This document shows positions 1-12,101 of a stretch of DNA of 64,000 nucleotides, in pieces. Position 1 is the stretch's first letter. Each line of letters begins with the position of its first letter. Origin of the DNA: Symsagittifera roscoffensis. Lineage: Eukaryota > Xenacoelomorpha > Acoela > Convolutidae. Made by a program: the position numbers and the translations under genes. The notes beneath the pieces are model-generated. The model made no database searches. It saw only the letters and a program-made list of their open reading frames with translations, and had not been told where the DNA came from. Location of the stretch: the NCBI RefSeq assembly GCF_963678635.1, contig NC_087064.1, positions 82,641,847 to 82,705,846 on the forward strand, in the 5' to 3' direction.

Positions 1-1569
1 TTTTCTTGAGAATTAATGGTCTAAAAATTTTACTCATAAAAGCTGAAAAAGCTGCTGGTCCTGTGAATATTCCATAGAATAAGCGATTAAATTCATATTG
101 TTGATTTCCAATAACAAATTGTGTTAAAGGTAGGGATTTTTCATCTAGTGTTATTTGATTATAAGCACTATTCATATCTGCGGTTGTGAAATATTTACCA
201 TTTATCTTTGTTAATATAACTTGTATGGGTTCAATAGGCCAATTGCATTTTGATTCGTCAATTAGTGATTTGAGGTATCTAGCGTCTAAAATTATTTTCA
301 GTGATTGACCTTTTGCTAGATTGATAACAGGGTTAATGAAGGTGTTACCTTTTGGTTGTTCTTCTTTATTCACTCGTGAGATAATTTCGTATTGTTCTAA
401 AATATCAAGTAATCTGTTTACCTTGTCGTGTAAATGAATCGGTACTTTACTTGCTCTTTGTTTTTTGAAAACTGCGTCAGGTTTTAATGGAAAGTATAGT
501 GATGAACTATTTTTTCCAACGTCAAATTTTTATATTGCATAATCTGTTGAATATTTTAACAGTTGTTTTGCTAATTTATCAAATTCATCTTGTGTGATTT
601 GTGAGTGTTGAAAATTAAACATTGTTAAAAACGTTTGTTGTTCTTTTGTGTAATTTGTTATATTGATTATCGGTTTAAAATATGGCGTTTTTGTGAAATA
701 ATCTGTGTTTCTTTTTTCATTACTTATTATATTATTTATGGATAATTCTTCGTCAAGAATTGTTGATTGGCAAATATCTGACAATTGGAGTATACTATTA
801 ACTCGGCAGGCTACTTTATTTATAGGTGAAATTGTAGCATTTGTTTCACAATATCCTAAGAGTCCTAAGGGTAATGTTACTTGATGTGGTGTATTTTTAT
901 ACACGTGTAATGAAATGATGTCGGAATTCGTGTTTTTCGAATATTTTACGGATGAGATCGTAATTTTGAAAAATTTGTGAATAGGTTTAAAACGAAGTCT
1001 GACTTAAAAAGTTGTTGTTTATTTTGACTTTTATTATATTGGTGAACTTGTTTTATTGAAAAATTATATATATTTTCTGATAGTGGTTTCAGGTGTTTCC
1101 GTTGTTGATTGTAAATGGGGTAAAATTTTGAGAAGAATGGTGGTTTTTTGCTTAATCTTTGGAAGAATGTTAGGGCTGTATTTTTTGTTTCTGTGTATTT
1201 ATCTTTGATATGTATTTTACTATTTAAGATGTTGATTGTTGGCAAAAATTTAGTTTTGAATGGTATGCCAATAATATTGTGCTTAATATCAGTAATATGA
1301 AATATTTGTTTAAATGGCTTGTTTAAAATCTTGTTTTGTTCCATTGTTCTCGTGGGAACAAGGAATAATTGGATTTTTTCATAATTTACTAATGTTGATC
1401 CTTGTGCTGTTGCTAATTTATTAGAGGTTTCAAGAGGTGTTAAATTTGGATGCAATGTTTTAAATTCATTCCATGTGGGAATATTAATTATTTTTGATTC
1501 TGCTCCTGAGTCAATTAAAAAATCAATTTCAAGATCTGGTGGTTGAAATTCTTTGGTTTCTTGGGCTCT
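1..1569 (-). pseudogene. pol: Ty3/gypsy pol: aspartic protease and start of reverse transcriptase (partial)
   Basis: Retrotransposon polyprotein that would process itself and copy element RNA into DNA. Reading right to left, the protease motif LIDSGAE lies at about 1,495-1,515 (Asp-Ser-Gly-Ala at 1,501-1,512). A poorly conserved connector with HNIIGIPF follows, then the RT fingers and palm, with LDARYLKSLIDESKCNWPIEP near 220-300 interrupted here only for quotation, the first catalytic Asp in TTADMNSAYNQITLD near 150-190, and FNRLFYGIFTGPAAFSAFM near 40-95. The catalytic YxDD box would lie beyond the left edge. The frame is broken by a TAG at 1,570-1,572, a frameshift between 904 and 946, and an in-frame TAA at 530-532, so this copy cannot make a full Pol. 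Family assignment to Ty3/gypsy is secure from the RT motifs; the clade is not assigned. Confidence 0.88.
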
Positions 1570-2640
1570 CTAAGAGAAATGGAATGGTCCAAATTTTTTC
1601 TCTTGGTTGTTCTTTTTGTATATTTTGATAAATATGTTTGTGTTTGAGCATTGTGTTTCATCTTTTTTATCAGGTTTATTTACCGTATTAATTTCGCTTA
1701 CTTCTTGTGTAGTTTGTGTATTGTTAATGTGTCCAATATAGTAATTATGAAGAAGTTCCAATTGGATTTCATATATATATATATGTGAAGTAAAAGGTTG
1801 TTCATATATGATAGGTTCATAGTCGTTTTCGACTGTTATCATATTTACAGAGATTGTATTATCTGTATCGCTTTCAGTATCTGATGAATCACAATTTATA
1901 TGATTTAGTTGTAATTCATTACTTCCTGAGTCATCAATACCTGGGGGGTCTGAAGTTGTTTCTTCATTTGTTTGCACTTGATTAATATGTCTTGGATGTT
2001 TTGGTGTGTTACTTTTGTATCGATGTTTGGAATCAGAATAACGGTTATTATTCCTATGTGGTGACTGGGAATAATTTCTGTATCGATTATTGTAACTTGA
2101 GTTTCGATTTTGTGAATTATTTTGTGAGCTGTTTTGATAGTTGTCATTTGATCTGTGATAATTCGATCTATTATATGAATTATTCCTTGATCTATTGTTT
2201 GGATAGTTCTGATTTCGATTATTAGAATAACTTCTATTTCTATTGTGTGAATAGTTTCTATTTCTGTTGTATGATGAGTTTCGTGATCTATTCCGAAACG
2301 TTTAGTGTCTAATCCTTGGGTTTGAATGAGAACTGGATGCAGAAACAAATTCTGTTGTATTTGAACTCGATCGTGAATAGTTATTTCTATTTTGGTTATT
2401 TTGGCTATTCGATCGACTATATCTATTTTGTGCGAAATTTCGTGAATTTCTTCGTTTGGGCGATCTACCTCTATAACTGGAGTTATATGGTGATTGATTT
2501 CTTGAGTAATTTGAGCACTTGGAAGTGGTTTTCCTGAACTATTATTACTATATATTTTTTTTTCTGGCAGATTTTGATCTTTTTTCATGTATTGATAGAA
2601 TGAATTATTTGGTTCTTTGTGCTTTTGAGGTTTATTCTGA
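1570..2640 (-). pseudogene. Acidic and NR/RS-rich linker between gag zinc knuckle and protease
   Basis: This stretch joins the gag zinc knuckle to the protease. Read on the minus strand, 1,985-2,330 encodes a degenerate Asn/Arg/Ser-rich repeat (units such as NRSRNNSYNR), the kind of basic, disordered tail often seen in nucleocapsids. It is followed by an acidic segment (1,570-1,977) with runs such as DSSDTESDTDN. The NR-rich frame differs from the longest open frame, which reads the same repeat as Ile/Thr/His-rich nonsense; the Arg/Asn/Ser reading is the likely genuine one because it connects to the knuckle. The linker ends in TAG at 1,570, after which the protease continues in the same frame. 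RNA binding is an inference from composition. Confidence 0.6.
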
Positions 2641-2659
2641 TTGTCTTGTTGTTTTGTCT

Positions 2660-2701
2660 ACATTCGGCGATACTGTGTCCGTATAGTCGGCAGTAATTAC
2701 A
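2660..2701 (-). other. CCHC zinc knuckle of gag nucleocapsid
   Basis: The minus strand encodes CNYCRLYGHSIAEC, an exact C-X2-C-X4-H-X4-C knuckle, the retroviral/LTR-retrotransposon nucleocapsid signature that binds genomic RNA. It lies just downstream of the capsid-like ORF but in another frame; the shift falls in a (TA)n run near 2,803-2,815. Confidence 0.9.
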
Positions 2702-2799
2702 CCATTTTTTGAAAGATGGTTTGCTTTTAAAGTTTCGATTTCGTTCGTAGATAATTAGTATTTCAGTATTTTTTTCAATCAGGTCTGTGTCTGATTCTT

Positions 2800-4125
2800 T
2801 TATGTTATATATATATGTGTAGTTTTTGTTTCAATCCGATTAACATATTGTAGTTTTAGATTTTCTGTTTCTTCGAGTTTCATTGTGATTTCTGCTTGTT
2901 CTAGTTTACCTACTAATTTTCTAAAATCTAAATCTGGTTCTCGAATTGAGGAAGGATGAGATGCTCTCTTTTTTATAGCTATTTTCCTTAACTGAGGTGT
3001 TAAGGTCATCATTAAACTTTCTGTCAATTTTGTGTTTTTGTAGTCATGTGTAATGAGTGAATATGCTTTTCGAACTAGTGTTTCGATTCGAACTGCTAAT
3101 TGTTTAATTGTTTTGTTTGGTAATCTGCGTATTTCGTTGCATAAAACTCTTTGATGTTGTTTGTTTCTTTCAAAATCAAATATTTTTGAAAACTCTTGTG
3201 TAAATCTTTTCCAATCTAATTTTATTTCTATGGGTAATACTGAAAACCATTTTTGAGCTGCGCCATCTAGGGTTGTTTGTATTAACGCTGTGCGTCTATG
3301 TATCCAATTTTGATGGAGTGGTGTATTAATTGGTTCGGGTCCTATATTTAAAATTAAATATGCTGTTACTGCATTTAAATAATCTTCTACAGAATATTCA
3401 GGGTCTGTTCCTGTGAATACCATTAATGGTTTATTCGATGTTATTGATGATCCATCCATGAGGTATGGATTCATAGTCATCTGTAGTGATTCTGCGGCGT
3501 TTGGCATTTGTGAAAAGTTTGAAAGTTGATTTTTTGTTATTTCATGTTGCTTAAGGTAATATGGAAGCGGTATTTCATTTTGCGTTTGGTTTGGTTGATA
3601 AGAAGGCCTTGACATTGGGTTTTTTGGTTGTATTGATTGAAAAGATTGTGTATTAAATGGGTTTTGTATATGCATTTGTTGTGGATTTTGTATATCTGTT
3701 GGATTTTGTGGGTAAATTTTCATATTTTGAGATGGTTGAGATTGTCGCGGTCTCTGTGTGCGATATTCTTTAGTATATGGTGCAAAAATATCTGGTTGAT
3801 GATAATCATCGTCATCAGATGATAAATAGTTTGTGTTATATGACTTATGTTGTTTAGTTTTATTCTGTTGAAAAAATTGGTATTTTTCACTATAATCCTG
3901 AGGAGGGTGTGGATTATATGGAAAATTTACTGAATTGGTCGATGTATTTGGGAGATTGCAATAATGGGAACATACGTGATTAAAGTTTTGTGTATTTTTT
4001 GGGGGAGGTTGGTTTGTTTTTGGTTGTTGTGCATAATTATAATTGTGCTCTGCAAAAGTGTTTCTTGTGAACGTTTTTTGTGTTTTTGACGGTTTTGTCA
4101 TTGGTCTATACGTTTGATAGTCCAT
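2800..4125 (-). pseudogene. gag: Ty3/gypsy gag (capsid-like) protein
   Basis: A 441-codon open frame. Residues about 1-200 are Pro/Gln/Asn-rich and disordered (many QNP and PQ pairs). Residues about 230-420 resemble the retrotransposon gag capsid domain: a FTGTDPEYSVEDYLNAV opening, the WF in AAQKWFSVLP, a W in KLDWKRFTQEFSKIF, and a basic helical end. It should assemble the virus-like particle. The last residues are an artefact of a frameshift in a TA microsatellite, since the knuckle continues in another frame. Upstream, the same frame continues through a TAG at 4,147-4,149 into 4,147-4,431. Family is firm; the N-terminal start is uncertain. Confidence 0.8.
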
Positions 4126-4146
4126 ATGTGAATTTTTTGGAGCAAC

Positions 4147-5248
4147 CTAAGGTTCAGCGGTCGATTGTAAGTTAACCTGTATTAGTGATGTATTTGTATT
4201 TCTTGGCGTTGTCAGATTTGGGTGTATTGGTAAAATATTTTGTTGTGTAGTTTTTACTGTTGTTTGGACGATTTTTTCATTTATGAAGTGTGATGGTGTT
4301 TGAATATCTTGTTGTGTAAGACTTCTGGTTCCATTGAGATTTTCATTATGTATGACTGTTGAATTTAAGCTGTTATTTCGTGTATCAGGTGAAAATGTAT
4401 TATAATTTAATGGTGTTGCGTCAATCGTCAATGGTATTACTTTTACATAATCTCTGTGGAAAGATATTGTACATATTGTTTGACTCGAGATATCTTGTGG
4501 AATATTTATAAATGCTGAATGAGACCATTCAAGGTCTCAAACGTAATCTGACTGTTCTGCAATGACAGTGTCGTCATTGGTATTTTGAGGTCCAAAATTT
4601 TTTCTTGCTTGTGAAATTAAATCTAGGTTGTGCGTAAAATAATCTATAATAAACCATGCTAAAATTTTTTGCAAATCCTGTTTAGTGTTTTGTGAAACAT
4701 CATTATTAGTGAAATTTTTGCGGATCTTATGTAAAAATATTGAAAATACTGTGATTTCTTTTCCTACTTTTGTATGTTTGGATGTTTCGGTTGGTGACGT
4801 GCTTTGAGCTTCTGTTTTTTCTAATATAAATATATAACTATATAGTATTGCAAAAACTTCGTTAGTGAATATGGAGTTTGCTCTTTGTGAATTATGATAT
4901 TGTATGCTTTTGATATATTCTATGAATACTTTTGAAAATTCTAAATCAATATCGTCTGTTTGAATTTCATGTTTGTTATGAGCTCTTCCTAGTGTGCTGG
5001 ATTTTATGGTGTAGATTCCGTTTTGTTGTGTTAGATCACATACATATGTCTTTCAAATAATGTTCTATAATTTGTCTTTTAATTTTTACATCCGGGAATT
5101 CTGCTTTACATGGACTGATTCCTGGTTCAAACAAATTTACGAGTAAGTTTTTACAAAATCGTGTTTGTCCTCTATCATCGAGTGAATCTATAAGAAAGGG
5201 AAAAACTGCTTCTTCATCTGGACTTTCGTCACTTTGAGTGAGGCTCAT
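4147..5248 (-). pseudogene. 5' part of the same gag/ORF, broken into frames
   Basis: Minus-strand coding remains upstream of gag. The segment 5,036-5,248 opens with ATG (MSLTQSDESPDEEAVFPF). After a +1 shift at about 5,036 it continues as a helical segment (for example FIEYIKSIQYHNSQRANSIF near 4,870-4,930) to about 4,540, then reaches a Thr/Asn-rich stretch (4,147-4,431) that is in frame with gag apart from one TAG. I do not recognise a domain in the first 230 residues; they could be an N-terminal gag extension or a small upstream ORF. The stop and shift pattern fits an old insertion. Confidence 0.5.
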
Positions 5249-6207
5249 TTTTTTGTTTGATGACTGTTAATATATAATTATCAATATGTCTAATTGGTTG
5301 ATTCCAATTATATAGGTGTACTGGTTTGTGTTTATATTGCTTTTTTATTCTTCTTTTTCCTCTTTTTGATGAGTTTGAAGTTGTTTCTGAATCGGAGAAA
5401 TATAAGTGATCATGGATGGGGCAATTTTTCTTTATTGATTCTTTTAATTAGTATAGTTCGTCTAAACTGCTGGCTTCTGATTCGGAAAATGCGTTTCTAA
5501 TTTTCGAAAATATTTTTCGTGTGATTTGTCTTTGTTTGCTTATAATTTTTCTTTTTACTGTTTGTCGTTTTGTTCGAATGTATCCAACTGTTTGTGTATG
5601 TGGTAATATTACAAGATCGTATTTTCGGTTGTCTATTTCACAATTGTTTAAAACGATTGTTTGTTTATTTCCTAAATTTTTGAATGACATAAGGTTTAGG
5701 ATGAGGGATGCTAGAAGTTATTAGTGATTTTTTATTTTCCTAGACTGTTAGTCCTTACGATTTTATGGTTTGGTTAACCTGGGTTTTTTTTATTCAGGGT
5801 TGGAGACAAAAGTATATCAATTCCGGAGAATGATTTTTTACTTTCTCGCGGCTAGTCTAAGTTAAGGTGTTAACTTACTTAATCTTACTTAGGGGTAGTG
5901 ATTGTGTTCAAAGGTTGGAGAATAGTAAATCGATCCACAAGGTTCAGGTATAATTAGAACGTAAGTAGTTCGTTAGATACTATTTTAAACTTACTAAACC
6001 TAAGATCTATCCTGGGTCTGGTAAGAGGAGGGTTCAAGTGAAGGATGAATAACCGAAGTTCTTCACTGTTTAGCCTAATTTGAATGGTTAGTGTTATTAA
6101 AAATTTCCATTAGTCCTGGGTCTTTTGAAAAGTTTGGGTAGTTAATCGACGTTTGAGGTCGTTAGACACTTGATAAGTGGGTGGGGGAGAACAAAATTGT
6201 TCTTTTT

Positions 6208-6292
6208 GATCCAAGGATAAGCCTTGATGATCAGAATTTAAAATTAATGAGATAGAAAATTTATTAAGATCCAAAGATAAGCCTTGATGATC
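6208..6292. repeat. 60-bp-period tandem duplication
   Basis: GATCCAAGGATAAGCCTTGA at 6,208 recurs as GATCCAAAGATAAGCCTTGA at 6,268, each followed by an AT-rich tail with AAAATTAA. Two units in the putative leader/LTR. Confidence 0.8.
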
Positions 6293-6794
6293 TAGTTTAA
6301 AATTAAGTAAATTTAAGTTTAAAATGGTTTAAATTTATTTGGTAAAAAGTTTTAGTTTTTAATGATGTTTGCTGACTTATGATTGCTGTTATGTTTAGGT
6401 GATGAAGTTGGAACAACAGGATGATTTATAATTATTAACTATTAATTATCATGCTACTAATTTTTTTTTTACTTTCAATAAATTTTTTTCAAATATGTTT
6501 TGTATAATACTGCAGAAATTGAGGGAACGATCTGAGATCTTTTTATCAATCGTTATTGTACATTAGTAATTTTGTTTAGCGCCTGAAATAATCATGAAGG
6601 TTTACTTCAAATTTTTATGTTTGCAAATGAAAATCTAAATTCATTGTTAATAAGTTTCTAAATATAAAAGTTTGTGTTGGCTTTTGCCGTACAACCATGA
6701 AACTAAATGGTAAGTTTCTACGTAGTAGTATATCGTCTCTTGTCCGAGGTCTTCTTCCAATACCGGGTAGTTCTAGTATAGTGCGGAATATCGG

Positions 6795-6824
6795 CTCTTG
6801 GAGAGGAAACTCTTGGAGAGGAAA
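6795..6824. repeat. 15-bp perfect tandem duplication
   Basis: CTCTTGGAGAGGAAA occurs twice back to back (6,795-6,809 and 6,810-6,824). Confidence 0.85.
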
Positions 6825-6855
6825 CTAATTTCTAAGTTAAATTCAAATCTCTCCG

Positions 6856-6883
6856 GTGCTGAAATTACATGTTATTTCAGCAC
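6856..6883. repeat. 28-bp near-perfect palindrome
   Basis: GTGCTGAAAT and ATTTCAGCAC flank TACATGTT; 13 of 14 pairs match. It could be a protein-binding site or hairpin in the LTR-like DNA. A related palindrome (27,513-27,538) lies near the other LTR-like block. Confidence 0.75.
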
Positions 6884-8542
6884 TTACAAATAAATGGGTT
6901 GTTAGTTAGATGGATTATGATTGGTTAATATTAAATATTTTACAGTGGTAAAATATCTAATTTATCCAATAATAAAATGTAGTTTAGATCAGGTTCCAAT
7001 AGAGAATTCAGCCAATATGAAATCAAGTGCCGCCAATCATTAATCTTGCAACAAAAGTTATAACTTCTTCTTTAAATGTTTAAAAGTGACCGCTGCAGCC
7101 GCATCAACGTGTTGCGAGCTTGTCAACACAGGGTAGTACTCTCAAAGAAACTTAGAGTCGGTTATTGTCGCGAAGAGGCAAAGCGGCGCCCACCGGTGTC
7201 CTTAAGCTGAGAATTAATTCTATATCCGATTTTTTTTTCAAATATAGCCTAAGAATGATGCAGGATTAAAGTTTAAAAATATTCTAACCTCTGGAATGTT
7301 AACTCTGCTCTGTGACAGCTGTGTGCAATTAGTTTTAGTAATTCAATTGTCGTGGACTCATTTTTCTTTACTTCTATCCTTCGTTTTTTATGTCTTCATT
7401 TCAACTATTTCTTTTTGAGTTTTTTGTTGTCAAATTCAGTGAGTCGGATGTCGTTAAACTCACCGGAAATAAATTAATTTTATTATAGACTGTCTAAAAT
7501 CTCCGTGAAAACATGATACTTTGATATTTTTTGAGAGATGTGGTGATTATCTCCCGCTTCCGTAGAAGCGTGTCTAGGATTTTGTCAAGGGAGCGGATTT
7601 TCGAGAAAAAAAATTGAAAAAAAAAAACGCGCTCTCCCTTAAAACCGTATATATTGGTGCCGAAAGTGCCTTTAAAAAATTCTAAAGTCAGTGAACCAAA
7701 AATGGATGTTTCAAAATACTACAAAAGGGGGGCTATAGGGGTCGAATCCCTGAGGGAAGGGGGCGTCCGCTAAGATAAATGTTTAGAAAAAAATCGGGCC
7801 TGTTTTTTCAACCACCGAAACCTTCAAAGTGAAAGTTTTCTCATCATATATAAAAATGTACTTTTAAGTATATAATTCTGTGTGAAAATTTTTCTATTAA
7901 ATAACATGGCCAATAGCACGAAATGCAGTTTATCTGCATGGTAACTGTCAGTTACACGCTTTTTTTCTGATGACCAGAAATCCTTGCTTAGTGTTTTTAA
8001 GTTGAAACACAGAGTCTCAAAAAATTGTTCTTCCTCTATGGAAAAATACCTATCATACATTTGCATACTATGGGAAAAATTCTTGTTTTTTTCTATTTTC
8101 ATAAAGTTCTTGCTCAAAAAATCTGGCAAAAAGCTTATTTTTTAATTCCAGATTATGAAAATATTTATTATAAAACTTCATAGTTTGGACAAAAGCTTAA
8201 TTGCTCTTATCGTACAATTTTTTGAGTCTGCGAAAAAGTATGAAAGTGTAGGATAGGCACTTTTGGCCAACCCGAGTAAATCTGCGTGAGTTATTCAATT
8301 GGGTTTGGTATAAAGTTGATTTCGGGTTCAATAAAGTAGTTTAATTTTCAACAAAGCTATCATGAATTTGTTAAAAACTGAGCGATTCTAGGAATTGATA
8401 AATGGTAAAATCAGCAAAATTCGCGGGTTACCATGCATCAAAATACCTGTAACAGCTCAAGTTTTTGAGATATAGCTCAAATCCACCTAATTGAGTTGTA
8501 GTGAGTGCGTTCCGTGAGTTGTATCACGGAAAAATTTTGTGT

Positions 8543-8543
<1 letters not shown>

Positions 8544-8629
<86 letters not shown>

Positions 8630-8639
8630 GTCATCATCA
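8544..8639. repeat. (TCA)n microsatellite
   Basis: About 31 uninterrupted TCA/ATC triplets with one GTC interruption near 8,629. It creates artificial poly-Asp, poly-Ile and poly-Ser frames that should not be read as genes. Confidence 0.97.
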
Positions 8640-9682
8640 CTAGGTTTTTTAGCGCAATCTCTTTTGAGTTCGAGAGTGCCTTTTCTTTTTAGGAACATCC
8701 TTGGCTCATGCTCCCTAGCATTTAAATTGAGCTTAGATTATCTCGAACAATTTTGCCAAGAAACACCGCGTACTATATAACTATTTTCAGTCCTCAAAGT
8801 GGATTTGATTTGATATGACCAAGAACTGAAGAGTGAAATGAAAGCATTGGCAAGACTGTTTTTCTTAAAATTCAAACGTTATCTATCAAAAGTTGATATA
8901 CAGGCAGTGATCGCTCTTTGATTCATTTACTATCCTGGCTATTTTGAGCATAGTTCAACAATGAAAGCGCTAGAGGTGATTTTTTTGTGTCAATTTTTTG
9001 TTCCAATGTTTTGAAAAATGGGGAGGAACTTTGTATTTGGGTGTTTTTTTTTCTTTTTTTTTTCCACCTGAAATCGGTTTCACAAATAATTATCAGAAAA
9101 AGTCAAGCGCTTTATCAAAATACAGCACTTTCAGTCTCGATTTAAACGATTCAGTCTCATTATCAAGAAAAATAGGCGTAAAATTTTTGAAGTTTTGTTT
9201 GTATTCGAGCGAATAAAGCGAGAAAGCAGGCTTACAATAGCTGACAATCTATGAACTAAGCTGAAATATTGAACAATTTGTAGAACCCATTCGTTCCATG
9301 TTTATTTGATAGAACACAATTGAAAAGATTTTTTTCCGCTTTTTGTCCCATAATTCTTAAATGTGTAAAAAACGAGGATATGAAACACATATAACACCAA
9401 ATAACGTGTGAAAAAAAATTAAATACCTCGAAAAAACGCATTTTTCGACAAAGTTCGAAAGAATTCAAGTACCTTGTGCTGACCCAAACCTGGAAGTTTT
9501 GCCGAAAAATGACTTTATGCTCTACTCTGTAAGACTAATCTTAATTGAACTCTCCTGCTCGATCTCGATTTCAACTAAAATATCAACTGTGGCATTTGTT
9601 GTATTTTATTCAAACTCGACAAAAAAGTATATATAATTGTTCCGCTTTTTGAGAAAGTTACAGAATGTTTGTGCTAGGGGTG

Positions 9683-9714
9683 GGCTCGGGGTGGACTCGG
9701 GGTGGACTCGGGGT
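9683..9714. repeat. 11-bp G-rich minisatellite, three units
   Basis: CTCGGGGTGGA is repeated three times in an otherwise AT-rich setting; the plus strand is purine/G rich. Confidence 0.8.
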
Positions 9715-10225
9715 AGTTCAGGCAAAGCTCGACGTTCAACTGTACATTTTGACGGGGATTTTTTCATACCATCTGAAAGTTACTGTTGTCTTGAGCTCAA
9801 TTTAAAAAAAACACCACATGTGACTTTTTCTGGAAAGTTATGAGAGTTAAGAAATGGTTTTCTGCCAAAATTTGAACAAATAATTCGCTTACGGGCTTAC
9901 GGGCTATTACGACGTAAGTGGAGACTTAACCCGTCTTAGAAATCGATTCAAATTGAATTGAATCTAGGCTTGCTTTTAAAACTATTTACTACTTTGTGAT
10001 GTTTGAACTGCATCGAGTATTGGAGGATGGTTTTCAAAAAAAATCAAACTCTTTTTTATTTTTTCAATTAATTTTATGAATATTTTTATAGTTGTCTTAG
10101 AAAAAAACACTGCTCCATAGACCTTAAACGGCAGTTGAAACATTCAAGGCTTCGCTTCGGTATGAGCATTAGTATTTTGACTATGTTTTCGACAGGACTG
10201 AAACTTGCTTCGAGAAACAATGACA

Positions 10226-10280
10226 ACAAGACTTCTCGTTTCAGGGTGAGGCCCTGAAGGTTCCGACTGCACTTTAAGCG
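10226..10280 (+). repeat. Conserved ~55-base hairpin segment, copy 1
   Basis: Contains TTCAGGG-TGAGG-CCCTGAA, a 7-bp stem with a 5-base loop, flanked by ACAAGACTTCTCG and GGTTCCGACTGC. The same order of blocks recurs at 18,633 and 26,548, although surrounding DNA does not match. Function unknown. Confidence 0.6.
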
Positions 10281-11598
10281 GATTTGCCGAATGCGATTAT
10301 GTTCAAAGGCGTGCCATTAAAATTGTGACGTATCCGCCTCTCAATCGAGAGTTCTGATGTTAGAGGCCCGACACGATGTGTGCTCGTTACTTGAGAAGGA
10401 AGCAACACTAACGAGCCCATAAAAATATTCAAAAAAATGCACTTGGTTAAGCCAAAACAACGATTTTTTGTTAAAAAAAGCTAAACAGCGGGTATTTTGG
10501 TCTTTTCGCTGTAGGGAGAATCGTCCTGATTTGTGTTTTCATACAGAAGAAGCGAAAGTGTAAACAAGGGAGAAGGCGAGTTAATTTTTATCGACCTTTT
10601 TTTAGGGTGTCTACAGTGACTTTCTGCAGGGTCTACCAACATATGTCTAAGATCTTTTATCTAACAAAGTTCAATATTTACCATATGCGCTGTTAGAGCG
10701 TTTTTTTAAATACTATGAAAAAAATGTTTTTTTTTTTGAGCTCTCTCTTGCCTCAACTTTTAATGTTTTTGCACCAAAAGCGCTTTTTGAACAATTTTTG
10801 GACTAAATGGATGTCGTAAAATAGTACCAAAAGTGGGACCCTTTGCATATTGAGGATACGATAATAAGCAAAAATTTTTCAACGCACATGTACATCCTCA
10901 AGAATTTTATTGAAACAAATTAAGCGAAAGTGGACATCTATTTTTTTCAAAAAAATAACATTTTGTCCAAAAGCTTATGGGTTCTCAAATCAATCAAAAC
11001 ATTTTTAAGTTGTTATTTGAAACGCTTTCATAAGATGCCAACAGAAATAAATTATCGAAACTTGAATATTGTTTTTATGTAATATTACGTAATATAATTT
11101 ACCAAGGTTGCCTTTCAGTACCAATTCAAATTTTTTAGCGACAACTCCTAAGGTAGGATCTAATAAAACACACGTGTTCAGTATGTTTTCGTGCCGTATT
11201 TGAACAAATAGTGCAATATTTGATACTCTAGTTCAAAATTTGTAGAAATTAGTAAGCATTTGAAATTTAATGGCAATTTTGAAACACTGGTGCAATATCT
11301 TTCCTAGAGCAATCAACTAAAACAAACTATGAAGAGTAAACGCGTGTTAGCATGAAATTTTTTCAACAAATGTCTGTATTCATGTCTGATATCCAACAGT
11401 TTACATTGCATCTAGAAATTTGCGCGCCTCTATTTATTCACAAAACTTCTTCCATGCAAAATATAGCTGTTGTTCATCTACTACATAGCAACATAAAACT
11501 TGAAATCAGTGCAATAGTTGCACTAGATGAAACCTAAGAAATCAAAAATGATTTCTTGATTTTTGATCTCCGTTTTTTCTGCCATTTTAAGCATATTA

Positions 11599-12101
11599 CA
11601 CAAGTGGACAAAATTAAGCGCCAATTCTAGATTATAATCTGTATAATGCCTGTTTTCAATGTACATTTTGGACGACATTTCCTTTGAAATTCAGTAAAAA
11701 TTTTACATTGACCGTGAGCAAATGATCAGAGCTACCATCTGTGAAAGTGTCAATATTTGGTTTCAATGACTCAGCACTGTAACCTGGGTCTGAAAATGTA
11801 TTCCTCATCTGCACTATGTTTTGCATCATAGTGAAATCTTTCTTGAATAAGTGGAGTAAAAAAATTGTTCATGCAACGTGAAACATTCTCAGCGAGAAAA
11901 TGGAAACAATCAGAATGAATTTTTTAAATCAACTTTTTAAACAAGTTTTGATACTTTCACAAATGGTAGCTCTAATCTTTTGCTCTTGGTCAATTTAAAA
12001 ATTTACTGAGTTTTGAAGGAAATAATGTGTAAAAAGTACATTGAAAACAGACATTTTAAAGAGTAAAATCTAGAACTTGCGCTTAATTTTGTCCACTAGT
12101 G
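11599..12101. mobile_element. Foldback MITE A, Tc1/mariner-type ends, TA target site
   Basis: A 503-bp non-coding element bounded by TA (11,597-11,598 and 12,102-12,103). The left end CACAAGTGGACAAAATTAAG pairs with the right end, whose reverse complement is CACTAGTGGACAAAATTAAG, and similarity continues inward over much of each half (for example GAGCTACCATCTGTGAAAGT against ACTTTCACAAATGGTAGCTC). The element is thus a long imperfect hairpin. TA duplication and these ends are typical of Tc1/mariner-derived MITEs; it would need a transposase from elsewhere. Confidence 0.85.

Larger units (their letters stand above)
5249..7200 (-). other. Leader and putative 5' LTR region of the gypsy element
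   Basis: No coding signal. Being upstream of gag on the minus strand, this is where the leader and 5' LTR should be. It carries a 60-bp tandem duplication (6,208-6,292), a 15-bp tandem duplication (6,795-6,824), a near-perfect 28-bp palindrome (6,856-6,883) and CCAAT-like ATTGGTTAAT near 6,920 (plus strand). A candidate minus-strand TGTTGACAAGC start lies at about 7,115-7,130. No second LTR can be seen in the window, so boundaries are not established. A partly similar arrangement is seen at 27.4-27.6 kb in the opposite orientation. Confidence 0.4.
7201..11598. other. AT-rich non-coding DNA
   Basis: No ORF in this stretch has a recognisable domain. It contains the TCA microsatellite, a G-rich 11-bp repeat and one copy of the 55-base hairpin segment listed separately. 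The rest is T/A-run-rich sequence with no structure I can assign. Confidence 0.6.

Noticed and set aside
1905-2588. 227-codon Ile/Thr/His-rich protein on the minus strand
   Set aside because: It is an out-of-frame reading of the Arg/Asn/Ser-rich gag tail.
7700-7770. tRNA gene (AGGGGTCGAATCCCT resembles a T-arm)
   Set aside because: No acceptor, D or anticodon arms at the right distances.
8477-8780. Poly-Asp, poly-Ile and poly-Ser ORFs
   Set aside because: They are three readings of a TCA microsatellite.
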